A DNA stretch of 64,000 nt, from assembly GCA_937146805.1 (NCBI GenBank), contig CAKZRR010000036.1, positions 1 through 64,000 of the forward strand, in the 5' to 3' direction. The notes below the pieces were generated by a model that was given only the letters and a program-made list of their open reading frames with translations, made no database searches and was not told where the DNA came from. The translations under genes were made by a program, and so were the position numbers. Below, piece after piece: positions 18,131 through 26,822 of this stretch (position 1 is its first letter; the number at the start of each line of letters is the position of its first letter). This DNA is from an uncultured Owenweeksia sp. Its GTDB lineage: Bacteria > Bacteroidota > Bacteroidia > Flavobacteriales > Schleiferiaceae.

Positions 18131-19951
18131 TTATCGAGTGGCTTTCAATAGTTTGAATACTTGCTCCGTTCCATTTTGGCCGTAAACTTTCAGGAGATAA
18201 GATCCCTTGGGAAGCCCGAATGAATTGATGGAGCAGGCTTGAGTTCCTACTTTAATATCACGTAACTTTAATCCAGTAAGGTCGTAAATCTCAATTTTTT
18301 CAATAAGATTATGATCATAAGCGTAAAGCTGAGCCGATCCACCTAAGCTAAATTCGTAGCTTCCTTTTAGTTCAAAAAAAGAGTGTTTTGTTGGGTTAAT
18401 TTCTTGGATAGAAATATGCCCAAGAATTAAACGATTTTCAAAGGCACGAAAGATTACATTTTTGTTAGCACCCCCGTACATTAATGAATCGTTTTTTATC
18501 ATAGCTCTGGCAAACTGCGGCATGGTGGTAGTTGAGCGTAGGTTAAAAAGCGTTTCTGTTACCAGCTCATCACTTAGGGTACGCCCTAACATGTCATAAA
18601 TTTCCATTAAAGCCGAAGCAAATAAGGCTGTATGTTGGTAAATGCTTCCTCCAACAAATTGAGCATCAGGATAAAATGCAGTGCTAATAACCATTCTTCC
18701 TTTCCAATATTCGTTGTGTCCATCCCAGGAAAAAACATGGTCTTTATTATTAGCATTTATGGTTTTAGAATAGGAAGCAGCGTAATAGTCGCCCAAGGCC
18801 TCTTCAATGGTACCTCGCTCAGCAGCGGTGGATCCTCCGATAGCCGCCTGATCGATAACCGCGTGGGTATATTCATGGATAATTACATCGGCATCCTCGG
18901 CATCATCTACACCGCCTTCTCCAAAAAATAAACGTGGAGGTGTAAAGCTAGCTGCAAAAAAAGATTGATCGCTGTTATCCAGCGAATGTGCATCTACTTC
19001 AATTTGGTAACCAGGTAAATTCGGGTATCCCAGTGCTGTAAGGTGTTTACCATGATTGGTGATGTGGTACAAAGCATTAACATCTTCAAAACCAAAATGA
19101 TCGCGATTAAAAAAGTACTGATGATTACCAGAAGCAATACTGGCAGTAACAGGGTTGCTAAAATCAATGATTTTCACGTAATCGTTTCTTGGGAAAAACT
19201 TGTTGTTGGCATAAGTAAACTCTATCATTTTCGTTTTCCTTTCGGCATTAATCAGTGGATATGAAATATCATTACTATCCAAATAAGGCCAGCCATAGTT
19301 TTTCATAGCTGAGGTAATCGGATCAGGTTCAAATATCATCACTTCAACTAGCGAGTCGTTAGGCCCTTGCGTATGTTGATGGCTGTATTTAAGTAAATCT
19401 GTATTTTGAATAACCTCGGTTCCCACTACAATTAATTCGCGGTAAAGTGTTTCGGGGCCAGCAAGCGTTACCACTAAGGCGGGTTCTAAAATGCCATCAT
19501 GGGTTTGAACCCACATGTTTTTTTCGGTCAGTATTTTTTCGGCTTTAGCCTCACTTCTTATTTGTTCTGCTGTTTTTCCAACTACTGTGTTTTTTAAATT
19601 TTCAACTGTAACTCTTGAAGCATCGAGGTAAATAGCTTCGTTTTTAAAGTTGAGTGCTAAATGAAACTCAGAAGCATAAACAGGTTGATCGTTTATTAGT
19701 AATTGATACCAAAAATGTTGCGCGGCTTTACTATTTATTTGATGAACCAATTGAAGACGATAACTTTCATCTAAACCAATTGAATTGATAATAAAAGAAG
19801 CGTGTTGACCAGGTTCTAAAACGGGATTAGAAATTGGAGCTAAATAGGAGTCAAAAAAGACCTCAGGATTAGATGCATTTTCATGCCCATGGTGTTTTTG
19901 TCCAAAGGCCGAAAATGAAATTAGTAGAAGGAGGAGTGATACAAATTTCAT
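18131..19951 (-). CDS. Secreted gluzincin metallopeptidase with T9SS sorting domain (copy 2)
   Basis: This is a tandem paralogue of the preceding entry and exactly the same length (606 residues). It has a signal peptide, a propeptide-like region, the zinc motif HEYTH (359-363) and EEALGDYYAASYSK as third-ligand segment. It ends in a T9SS type A-like tail (YDLTGLKLRDIKV, LPKGSYLLKVYGQNG). Shared blocks such as DDAEDADVIIHE, LGYPNLPGY and EIYDLLGRT/EIYDMLGRT show duplication, while the tail and propeptide have diverged. The likely role is extracellular protein breakdown. The 65-base spacer between the copies suggests one transcript. HEYTH is also the M36 (fungalysin) variant. Confidence 0.86.
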   Translation of the reverse strand: MKFVSLLLLLISFSAFGQKHHGHENASNPEVFFDSYLAPISNPVLEPGQHASFIINSIGLDESYRLQLVHQINSKAAQHFWYQLLINDQPVYASEFHLALNFKNEAIYLDASRVTVENLKNTVVGKTAEQIRSEAKAEKILTEKNMWVQTHDGILEPALVVTLAGPETLYRELIVVGTEVIQNTDLLKYSHQHTQGPNDSLVEVMIFEPDPITSAMKNYGWPYLDSNDISYPLINAERKTKMIEFTYANNKFFPRNDYVKIIDFSNPVTASIASGNHQYFFNRDHFGFEDVNALYHITNHGKHLTALGYPNLPGYQIEVDAHSLDNSDQSFFAASFTPPRLFFGEGGVDDAEDADVIIHEYTHAVIDQAAIGGSTAAERGTIEEALGDYYAASYSKTINANNKDHVFSWDGHNEYWKGRMVISTAFYPDAQFVGGSIYQHTALFASALMEIYDMLGRTLSDELVTETLFNLRSTTTMPQFARAMIKNDSLMYGGANKNVIFRAFENRLILGHISIQEINPTKHSFFELKGSYEFSLGGSAQLYAYDHNLIEKIEIYDLTGLKLRDIKVGTQACSINSFGLPKGSYLLKVYGQNGTEQVFKLLKATR

Positions 19952-19979
19952 GTTGGTAATGAGTTAGAGTACTACAATA

Positions 19980-20594
19980 TTACACAAATTTTATTAAATG
20001 AAACACACTTAACTTATCCTTAAATAGTTGAAAATCACCTTTTCGAACTGCAAAAACGTAACCGGCTTGCTCTCCCATTTTCTCTTCCTCTATCTTGGCA
20101 CTGTACTCTTTTTGCAGCCTCATTACATCATTTATTAGGGCATAGGGGAATTGTATTTCGATGGAAATCCATAGAAATTGTTCTAATTTTTCAGACTGAA
20201 AAAGAGCGGACTGAGCGGCATTTTTGTATGCATTTATTAGACCTGAAACGCCTAGCTTGGTTCCTCCAAAATAACGTACTACCACCACCAAAGTATTCCA
20301 CCTATTTTGAGATATAATTTGATTGTAAATAGGAGTGCCAGCACTGTTTGATGGTTCGCCATCGTCATTGGCTCGTGTTAAAGGTTGCAGCGGATTTATT
20401 CGATAACCGTAGCAATAATGACGAGCATCGTGGTACTTTTTTTTAACTAGACTCAGTTTTTTATTGATATCGTCAATGGCCTCTACTTGGTAACATAAGC
20501 CAATAAACTTACTGCCTTTGTCTTTAAAAAGCGATTCTCCGTCTTTTTTCGGCACCCAATACTGATCACCTTCAAGGGGTTCGTTACCCATCAT
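19980..20594 (-). CDS. yigZ: YigZ/IMPACT family protein
   Basis: The 204-residue protein carries the IMPACT-family signature: HDARHYCYGYRI, then ANDDGEPSNSAGTPI, then VVVVRYFGGTKLGVSGLINAYKNAA. A smaller C-terminal ferredoxin-like domain follows. E. coli YigZ and eukaryotic IMPACT bind nucleic acids or ribosome-associated partners; the bacterial function is unsettled. The ORF begins with two consecutive ATGs. It lies 2 bases after the eamA gene and 28 bases before the second metallopeptidase gene. Confidence 0.92.
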   Translation of the reverse strand: MMGNEPLEGDQYWVPKKDGESLFKDKGSKFIGLCYQVEAIDDINKKLSLVKKKYHDARHYCYGYRINPLQPLTRANDDGEPSNSAGTPIYNQIISQNRWNTLVVVVRYFGGTKLGVSGLINAYKNAAQSALFQSEKLEQFLWISIEIQFPYALINDVMRLQKEYSAKIEEEKMGEQAGYVFAVRKGDFQLFKDKLSVFHLIKFV

Positions 20595-20596
20595 AT

Positions 20597-21454
20597 TTAA
20601 ACAATATTTGTGGTTAGTAGTGCAATACCTAACAGTGCTAAAGCTATTCCAAACAGATTTATTTTGGAGATTTTTTCTTTAAAAAAAAGTAAACCAAACA
20701 GTACTGAGGTTACTACTATACCTACGTTGTTGAGGGTAAATAGAGCAGAGCTTTCCCAATGGGGAGCGCTGAGTGCTTTTAGCAAAAAATACATGCTTCC
20801 GTAATTGGGTACACCTAAAATAATGCCTGCCCAAACATTTTTTAGCTCAAGCTTATCGCGCTTTAGTAGCCACATTACCATACCCAAAATGCCCGCCATT
20901 AAAAAAATACAAGAAACAAACAAGGCTTGGTCTGTCACTGGCACCAATACTTCCTGATTGTATTTTAGTAAAACATCTAAGGCACCACTTCCTGCAAAAA
21001 GCAGAATATAGAGCCACCAGCTTTTGTTTGTTTTTTGCAAGGAGTCTTTTTTTAGAGAAGTAAAGTAAACTGATAATAAGGCTACAATGATACCGGCTAT
21101 TTTAAGCAGGGTAAATTGATCTCCATATAAAAACACGGCAAACGTTACCGGAATTACCAACGACATTTTTACCACTACCGAAACCACCGAGACTCCTAAT
21201 TTTTGCGAGCCGTACGCCATTAACTGAAAAAGACTAATAAACAAGAAACCCAGAATTACAATACTCCAAAACCAAGGTTTATGGCTTATTTCGGAAGGGT
21301 TGGGGTAAAACCCAGAGCTAAGCCAGCCCACAGCAAAGGCCACTACATAGTTTACAATAATAGCTTGTAGGTTATTAACTTGGTACTTCCCAAAAAACTT
21401 AAAAATTACAAAAATGAGTGCTGAGCAAAGGATGCTCAAAAAAAGCCAGATCAT
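20597..21454 (-). CDS. EamA/DMT-family transporter
   Basis: The 285-residue integral membrane protein has about ten hydrophobic segments arranged as two EamA-type halves. This matches the drug/metabolite transporter superfamily in length and hydropathy. The substrate is unknown. Its start overlaps the ribD stop by 4 bases (ATGA), so it is translationally coupled to riboflavin biosynthesis. Transport of a flavin-related compound is a tempting but unproved idea. Confidence 0.85.
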   Translation of the reverse strand: MIWLFLSILCSALIFVIFKFFGKYQVNNLQAIIVNYVVAFAVGWLSSGFYPNPSEISHKPWFWSIVILGFLFISLFQLMAYGSQKLGVSVVSVVVKMSLVIPVTFAVFLYGDQFTLLKIAGIIVALLSVYFTSLKKDSLQKTNKSWWLYILLFAGSGALDVLLKYNQEVLVPVTDQALFVSCIFLMAGILGMVMWLLKRDKLELKNVWAGIILGVPNYGSMYFLLKALSAPHWESSALFTLNNVGIVVTSVLFGLLFFKEKISKINLFGIALALLGIALLTTNIV

Positions 21455-22497
21455 GGTTTCCAGATAGTTATAAGGTCATCACCCATGTTGTACTGATCAA
21501 TAATTTGTCCGCTTGGTTTTGGAGCCATTAATCCTTTATTTAAAGTAGAAACTCCTTCAATAATACGGGCTTCATCCCAACAGTTGTTTTTAATAAACTC
21601 ATTTAGTGTAAAGGCACCACCTTCTACCAATATACTTTGAAGTGATAGTTGGTAAGCAATCTTCAGAATTTGTTCTAAAGGATTTTTTTCAAAATTAATT
21701 AGGTGTTGTTTTCCTTTGGTTAGGCTTGAGTTTATCTTGGATGAAAATATATGTACCTCTTCCAAACCATTAAAAATAGCCATGTTGGGTTGGCATTTTT
21801 GATTAGGATCAATGAGCATCTTTACTGGGTTTCTTCCTTTTACCAATCGGGTATTGAGCGAAGGATCATCGTTTAGCAAGGTGTTAATTCCAATTAATAT
21901 TCCATCTAGCTCGCTGCGCCATTGATGCACTAAAGTTTGGGTGGTGGGTTCACTAATCCAGTGAACGCCCTTATGTTCAGGTTTTCTATCCATATCTATA
22001 AAACCATCTTTACTTTGTGCCCATTTTAGCACTACATAAGGCCGTTTTTTTTGATGATAGATAAAAAAAGATTGGTTCAACTCTTTACACTCTTCTTCTA
22101 GAACTCCTTCTAGTACCTGTACACCATTGTTTTTTAAATGATTAATGCCCTTGCCATTTACAGCATCGAAGGGGTCGCGGCAACCAACTACTACTTTTGG
22201 AATATTGTTTTGAGTGATGAGGTTGGAGCAAGGAGGCGTTTTACCTTGGTGAGCGCATGGTTCTAAGCTTACATAAAGGGTAGATTTAGCTAAAAGGCTT
22301 TTATCTTTTACGGAGTTAATGGCATGGACTTCGGCATGTGGCTCACCGTATTTTCGGTGCCATCCTTCTCCAATAATACGGTTGTTATATACAATAACAG
22401 AGCCTACCATAGGGTTGGGAGAAACTTGTGCCCGTCCTAATTGCGCCAATTGCAGGCAGCGCTGCATGTACTTTTTATGTTGAAGCGTATTTGACAT
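21451..22497 (-). CDS. ribD: Bifunctional riboflavin biosynthesis deaminase/reductase RibD
   Basis: A two-domain enzyme of riboflavin synthesis. An N-terminal deaminase has the zinc motif HAEVHAI and PCAHQGKTPPC. A C-terminal reductase follows from about residue 135 (VVLKWAQSKDGFI and ILVEGGAFTLNEF). It converts the GTP cyclohydrolase II product to 5-amino-6-ribitylamino-uracil phosphate. I chose ATG at 22497 (348 residues). The longer reading from 22545 would run through a hairpin terminator and a perfect -7 promoter box, and its extra 16 residues do not look conserved. The gene is first in a ribD-eamA-yigZ unit. Confidence 0.96.
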   Translation of the reverse strand: MSNTLQHKKYMQRCLQLAQLGRAQVSPNPMVGSVIVYNNRIIGEGWHRKYGEPHAEVHAINSVKDKSLLAKSTLYVSLEPCAHQGKTPPCSNLITQNNIPKVVVGCRDPFDAVNGKGINHLKNNGVQVLEGVLEEECKELNQSFFIYHQKKRPYVVLKWAQSKDGFIDMDRKPEHKGVHWISEPTTQTLVHQWRSELDGILIGINTLLNDDPSLNTRLVKGRNPVKMLIDPNQKCQPNMAIFNGLEEVHIFSSKINSSLTKGKQHLINFEKNPLEQILKIAYQLSLQSILVEGGAFTLNEFIKNNCWDEARIIEGVSTLNKGLMAPKPSGQIIDQYNMGDDLITIWKP

Positions 22498-22505
22498 ATA
22501 GCGGC

Positions 22506-22513
22506 CAAAGGTA
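22506..22513 (-). promoter_or_regulatory. -7 promoter box of ribD, near-leaderless
   Basis: TACCTTTG on the minus strand matches the Bacteroidetes -7 consensus TAnnTTTG exactly. Only 8 bases separate it from the ribD ATG (22497), so transcription should start within a few bases of the start codon. No good TTG -33 element was found; the expected place is occupied by the upstream terminator. Confidence 0.6.
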
Positions 22514-22527
22514 ATGGCTGAAGGGCT

Positions 22528-22570
22528 AAAAAAACGAAAGCCCACTTACTTCCTAAAAAGTAGCGCGGGC
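22528..22570 (-). terminator. Intrinsic terminator after the 22597 gene
   Basis: On the minus strand GCCC...TACTT (loop of 6) AAGTA...GGGC, with a small internal loop, is followed by TTTCGTTTTTTT. It lies directly upstream of the ribD promoter box and separates the two transcription units. Confidence 0.7.
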
Positions 22571-22596
22571 CTTCAATCACACATCAAGGGAGAAAT

Positions 22597-22899
22597 TCAA
22601 TTACACCAACGGTCTAAGTCGTGCAAAAGTGTTTTAGTTAAGTAAGCTGAATGGTAAGGTATAGATTCATCAGTCTCGCAGGGGTCGTACATCATGCCGA
22701 TTCGTCTCAGCAATAATTGTTCTCTAAATTCACCTAGCGCCATTTGTAATAGTTGCTTTCGGTCCTGCACCTCCAAGCTTTCCATTTTAGAACCAATAAA
22801 AGAGGTAAGATCCTTCAAATCGTAATTACGGTTGTTTCCCTCGATGTAGTTTCGATTGAAATAGGATACGATACTTCTTAAGTGTTCTTGTAGCAGCAT
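22597..22899 (-). CDS. Small conserved-looking cytosolic protein of unknown function
   Basis: A 100-residue protein beginning MLLQEHLRSIVSYFNRNYIE, from ATG at 22899. An upstream TTG at 22923 would add eight residues and is less likely. It looks all-helical and charged, without signal peptide or membrane segment. Arg-rich LLLRRIGMMYDPCETDESIPYH in the middle is the most distinctive part. The own terminator downstream and the lack of operon partners suggest an independently expressed gene. Function not recognised. Confidence 0.65.
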   Translation of the reverse strand: MLLQEHLRSIVSYFNRNYIEGNNRNYDLKDLTSFIGSKMESLEVQDRKQLLQMALGEFREQLLLRRIGMMYDPCETDESIPYHSAYLTKTLLHDLDRWCN

Positions 22900-23000
22900 G
22901 ATTAAGTGAACAATTTGAAACAAGTTTAATACTTATTGCGCAGGTTTCTAAGCGCTATTTGGATAGCATACCTATATTTTAAGTAAACCTATCTTTTTTT

Positions 23001-23747
23001 CTAGTCAAACTGATTCAGGAAATCCTCCATCTCCTTTTCTTTAACATATTGCTTGTAGCAACGCTGTACAGATAGTAAAAATTGATAATCGTTTAGGGAG
23101 TGCATGCGAACCGGAGAATACTTGCAGTAAAACATAAAAGCTTCCAATTCTTCATAACTCAATCCCGTAAGGCTCACCACACTTTTACGATTGTTGTTTT
23201 CGTGGAGTTTATGCCGATAGGCGTCCTCTTCTTTTAAGCGAGCCAACTCCATTAACTCTTGGGGTTTGCTCCCAAATAAATTGTAGAGCAAATCTACCGG
23301 GTTTAGCGCGCTGGCCTTAATTATTTCTTCGTCTTTAATTTGATTGTTGCCAGGAACACTTGGCTTCATTATTTGGATTTGCTTCTCCTCATTAGTGGTA
23401 AGCTGATAGCTGTAAACACCTACTTCGTTTAAAAGGTAATTTTGTTCCTCCATTTCAATAATTACATCCGTAAGGGCGCTGCTGCTATCCTGGTACACAA
23501 AGTAAAAATACCTGTAAGCAATATTCGAGAAAACAATAGTGTCACCCCACTGCAGTTCAATACTAAAAGCGCCATTACCGTTGGTTAAAGTTCCTTTATA
23601 GGTGCGTGTATTAATTACATGGGTAGCCGGAATAAACTCGTTCGTCTCGGTATCCACCAAGTAACCACTAAGGCTTTGCGCCAAGCTTTTATTACTTCCT
23701 GTAAAAAGGGCGGTTACCAGTACCGTAAAAAGTATTTTATGCCACAT
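23001..23747 (-). CDS. Secreted protein with carboxypeptidase-regulatory-like domain
   Basis: The 248-residue protein has a signal peptide (about 1-23). A CarboxypepD_reg-like beta sandwich follows (about 26-110: LSGYLVDTETNEFIPATHVINTRT, then GTLTNGNGAFSIEL, then GDTIVFSNIAY), the small domain that opens many SusC-type receptors. Here it stands alone with a helical C-terminal half (about 125-248) rich in Gln, Glu and Lys, without barrel. The role is unknown; it could be a periplasmic adaptor. It is divergent from ettA. Confidence 0.75.
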   Translation of the reverse strand: MWHKILFTVLVTALFTGSNKSLAQSLSGYLVDTETNEFIPATHVINTRTYKGTLTNGNGAFSIELQWGDTIVFSNIAYRYFYFVYQDSSSALTDVIIEMEEQNYLLNEVGVYSYQLTTNEEKQIQIMKPSVPGNNQIKDEEIIKASALNPVDLLYNLFGSKPQELMELARLKEEDAYRHKLHENNNRKSVVSLTGLSYEELEAFMFYCKYSPVRMHSLNDYQFLLSVQRCYKQYVKEKEMEDFLNQFD

Positions 23748-23754
23748 GTAATTC

Positions 23755-23762
23755 TATCTTTG
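23755..23762 (+). promoter_or_regulatory. -7 promoter box upstream of ettA
   Basis: TATCTTTG matches TAnnTTTG exactly, about 80 bases before the ettA start, in the gap between divergent genes. No convincing TTG element was found about 19 bases upstream, so this rests on the -7 box alone. Confidence 0.45.
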
Positions 23763-23841
23763 CGCTTTGGTTCTATTTCTGCTTTCGCAAGATTGATACC
23801 ATAACTTTACAGCAACAATATTAGTATTTAAAACCCAAGAA

Positions 23842-25536
23842 ATGTCGGACGATAAAAAAGTCATTTTTTCGATGAGTGGTCTTACCAAAACCTACTCAGC
23901 AAACAACAAAACGGTACTCAAAAATATTTATCTCAGCTTTTTTTATGGAGCCAAAATTGGTATTTTAGGTTTAAACGGATCGGGTAAATCTACCCTCCTA
24001 AAAATTATAGCCGGTTTAGAAAAAAACTACCAAGGTGATGTGGTGTTTTCGCCTGGTTATAAGGTGGGTTACTTGGCGCAAGAACCCGAACTAGACGAGA
24101 GCAAAACCGTAATTGAAATTGTGAAGGAAGGCGCACAAGAAACGGTGGATGTTTTGGCCGAATACAATAAGATTAACGATGATTTTGGCTTGCCAGAGGT
24201 GTATGAGAATCCAGATAAGATGGAGAAACTGATGGCGCGCCAAGCTGAGCTACAGGATAAAATTGACGCCACCAATGCATGGGAGTTGGAAACGGTTTTA
24301 AACCGCGCTATGGACGCCTTACGTTGCCCCGAACCCGACACCCCAATTAGTGTATTGTCAGGTGGTGAGCGCAGAAGAGTTGCTTTATGTAGATTGCTTT
24401 TACAACAGCCCGAAATACTGTTATTAGATGAACCTACTAACCACTTAGATGCCGAATCGGTGCATTGGTTAGAGCAACATTTACAACAATACAAAGGAAC
24501 TGTAATTGCCGTAACGCATGATAGGTACTTTTTGGATAATGTGGCTGGCTGGATACTTGAACTGGATAGGGGTGAAGGCATCCCCTGGAAGGGAAATTAC
24601 AGCAGCTGGCTAGATCAAAAATCGAAACGCTTAAAGCAGGAGGAAAAGCAAGAGAGCAAACGAAGAAAAACACTGGAGCGCGAGTTGGATTGGGTACGTA
24701 TGGGTGCTAAAGGTCGCCAAGCAAAGGGTAAGGCACGTTTAAATAATTACAACCAGTTGCTTAGTGAAGAACAAAAAGACAAAGAAGCCAAGCTGGAAAT
24801 TTTCATTCCAAATGGTCCGCGTTTAGGTAGCAATGTAATTGATGCTAATAAAGTAAGTAAAGCCTTTGGTGAAAAACTGTTGTATGATGATTTGAATTTT
24901 AGCCTGCCACCTGCTGGTATTGTGGGGATTATTGGCCCCAATGGCGCGGGTAAAACCACCATTTTTAAAATGGTAATGGACTTGCTGCAACCCGATTCTG
25001 GTAATTTTGATGTGGGTGAAACGGTAAAAATATCCTATGTAGATCAATCGCACGAAGATTTAAAAGAGGATAAATCCATTTATGAGATTATATCGCAAGG
25101 CAATGAAGAAATTGAGCTAGGAACAAGTAAAATAAATGCCCGTGCTTATTTAAGTAGGTTCAACTTTGCCGGTAACGATCAAAGCAAGAAGGTTGGTGTA
25201 TTATCGGGTGGAGAGCGTAACCGTTTACACTTGGCTATGGCCTTAAAAGAAGGTGGTAATGTTTTGCTTTTAGATGAGCCTACCAATGATTTGGATGTGA
25301 ATACTTTACGGGCTTTAGAGGAAGCCCTGGAGAGTTTTGCCGGTTGTGCCGTAGTAATTAGTCATGACCGTTGGTTTTTAGATCGTATTTGTACGCACAT
25401 TTTAGCTTTTGAAGGCGACTCTCAAGTGTATTACTACGAAGGTGGTTTTAGCGACTACGAAGAAAATAAAAAGAAACGACTGGGTGATGTAGACCCCACT
25501 CGTGTTAGATACAAGAAGTTATTGAAAAACGATTAA
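23842..25536 (+). CDS. ettA: Energy-dependent translational throttle protein EttA (ABC-F)
   Basis: The 564-residue ABC-F protein has two nucleotide-binding domains: Walker A GLNGSGKST with signature LSGGERRRVAL, and Walker A GPNGAGKTT with signature LSGGERNRLHL. They are joined by the basic linker (about 245-320) that reaches the ribosomal P site, and an arm insertion lies in the first domain. No membrane segments are present. EttA binds the E site and gates the first elongation step according to ADP/ATP. Length and motifs match E. coli EttA closely. It is monocistronic, with a terminator 24 bases downstream. Confidence 0.96.
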   Translation: MSDDKKVIFSMSGLTKTYSANNKTVLKNIYLSFFYGAKIGILGLNGSGKSTLLKIIAGLEKNYQGDVVFSPGYKVGYLAQEPELDESKTVIEIVKEGAQETVDVLAEYNKINDDFGLPEVYENPDKMEKLMARQAELQDKIDATNAWELETVLNRAMDALRCPEPDTPISVLSGGERRRVALCRLLLQQPEILLLDEPTNHLDAESVHWLEQHLQQYKGTVIAVTHDRYFLDNVAGWILELDRGEGIPWKGNYSSWLDQKSKRLKQEEKQESKRRKTLERELDWVRMGAKGRQAKGKARLNNYNQLLSEEQKDKEAKLEIFIPNGPRLGSNVIDANKVSKAFGEKLLYDDLNFSLPPAGIVGIIGPNGAGKTTIFKMVMDLLQPDSGNFDVGETVKISYVDQSHEDLKEDKSIYEIISQGNEEIELGTSKINARAYLSRFNFAGNDQSKKVGVLSGGERNRLHLAMALKEGGNVLLLDEPTNDLDVNTLRALEEALESFAGCAVVISHDRWFLDRICTHILAFEGDSQVYYYEGGFSDYEENKKKRLGDVDPTRVRYKKLLKND

Positions 25537-25847
25537 GCAAATAGCTTTTAGAGAGTATAGGGCAGCATGTAAGTGCTGCTCTTTTTTTGTGCCAACAATA
25601 TCAATTTTGAGTAGAGAAGGCGCGATACAAACGCCTTTAAAATAAAATAGAAATTAAAGCCGTTTTTAATTGGATTTTAGCACAGTTCTTTGTTTAAAAA
25701 CAGCCCAAAAAAGTATTTTTCTCTAGAGTACCACTTTAAAAAACTCACTTCGAAAAATCGCCTTCCCCGTATTCGTCAACACGGCATTCATTTTTGGTCT
25801 ATCGGCAAAACGAATGCTTAGTTATTAGCCAATGTTTATTTTCTTTC
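25537..25847. other. Gap after ettA: terminator plus an imperfect hairpin of unknown role
   Basis: This 311-base stretch holds the ettA terminator at its left end. At 25784-25817 there is an imperfect inverted repeat (GCATTCATTTT against AAAACGAATGC). The rest is AT-rich without a plausible ORF. Confidence 0.5.
25560..25588 (+). terminator. Intrinsic terminator of ettA
   Basis: GGGCAGCA (25560-25567) pairs with TGCTGCTC (25574-25581) across a 6-base loop, with one G-T pair, followed by seven T. It begins 24 bases after the ettA stop. Confidence 0.9.
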
Positions 25848-26657
25848 CTAATCATATTTTACATATTCCATTAGTTTTTCTTTTGGATTACAACGTCCAA
25901 TAATATCAGAATCCGCACACTTTACAATTGGATGATTTTTTAACACTTCATTCATCCAATTTTCAATTTCTGTTTGGTTATCAAATTCTGACTTATGAGT
26001 CACAAAGTAATGAAACGCCTGCAAACGAGAAATAGGGTTTTTACTAAACATTATTAGTTCTATCAATTCAGTATTTAATTCAGGTAAAAGTTTTTCAAAT
26101 AGTGCTCTATTATAATGTAAACCACCCCAACCATTATAATATCCATAAACATCTCCTGATTCAATAGAAAAGAAATGTCTGAAAAGTTCTGATTGGTCGG
26201 AAATTTTATTCTCTCCATCATATTCTTCAAGCGGTTCGATCCATTTATCCTCATTTAAATAAACAGAGATTGTTTCGTTTGAATCGTTGAATTCAAATAA
26301 TTCTGAATACCATAATTTATACTTATCAATTAATTCAGGTTCGTCTGGCATTTGAGGATTTATCTTATAAGCAATCAAAGTATCATTGCGAAAAAGATAT
26401 TTAGCTCTAATGCTTATATAACCACCTGGTTTAATTAAATCTACTGAATAATAATTTCTACCTAATTGTGTAGTATCAAAAGATTTCGGTTTTAAGAAAA
26501 ACCCATCTAAGTTAACAGAATCAGTTTTATATGATTTGATAAAACTGTTAATCATCCTTTTATCTGTATTCACCCAGACTGGATTTTGACCGAATCCCGC
26601 TAAGCTTAAACAGAGAAGTAATATAAATGTGAATAATCTCATTTTAATATTGGCTAA
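25825..26657. repeat. 9-base inverted repeat flanking the 25848-26642 gene
   Basis: TTAGCCAAT at 25825-25833 and its exact complement ATTGGCTAA at 26649-26657 lie 14 and 6 bases outside the gene. The repeat is short and could be chance; with the imperfect hairpin just outside, it raises the possibility of a mobilised cassette. Confidence 0.3.
25848..26642 (-). CDS. Hypothetical secreted protein
   Basis: The 264-residue product has a signal peptide (about 1-18, ending GFG-Q). The mature domain is rich in Asn, Asp, Glu, Tyr and Trp and has no recognised motif. The middle (VYGYYNGWGGLHYNRALFEKLLPELN) and the C-terminal segment with two cysteines (VKCADSDIIGRCNPKEKL) are the most distinctive. 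The gene is visibly more AT-rich than its neighbours, is flanked by an inverted repeat and stands alone between two unrelated units, so acquisition by transfer is possible. Function unknown. Confidence 0.65.
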   Translation of the reverse strand: MRLFTFILLLCLSLAGFGQNPVWVNTDKRMINSFIKSYKTDSVNLDGFFLKPKSFDTTQLGRNYYSVDLIKPGGYISIRAKYLFRNDTLIAYKINPQMPDEPELIDKYKLWYSELFEFNDSNETISVYLNEDKWIEPLEEYDGENKISDQSELFRHFFSIESGDVYGYYNGWGGLHYNRALFEKLLPELNTELIELIMFSKNPISRLQAFHYFVTHKSEFDNQTEIENWMNEVLKNHPIVKCADSDIIGRCNPKEKLMEYVKYD

Positions 26658-26822
26658 CTAGTGGCTAAACAATATGTTGTTTCTATCCCCCATATATTAA
26701 TTTCAAAAAAACCGGTAACAATAAGCGTTAACAGCTAATGTGGCTCGAAGATATAAATGTAGGAATAAAGGAGTGAAACAAACACCGAAAAGTGTACGTG
26801 TCTAAAGAGATTGAGTATCTAA

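Noticed and set aside
22498-22545. N-terminal extension of RibD (16 codons)
   Set aside because: It spans a promoter box and part of a terminator hairpin, and RibD similarity begins only at the MSNTLQ start.
22498-22596. FMN riboswitch upstream of ribD
   Set aside because: The conserved RFN core sequence is absent; the only structure is the terminator of the preceding gene.
24069-24581. 170-codon minus-strand frame
   Set aside because: It is antisense to the first ABC domain of EttA and rich in Ser and Cys without any family pattern.
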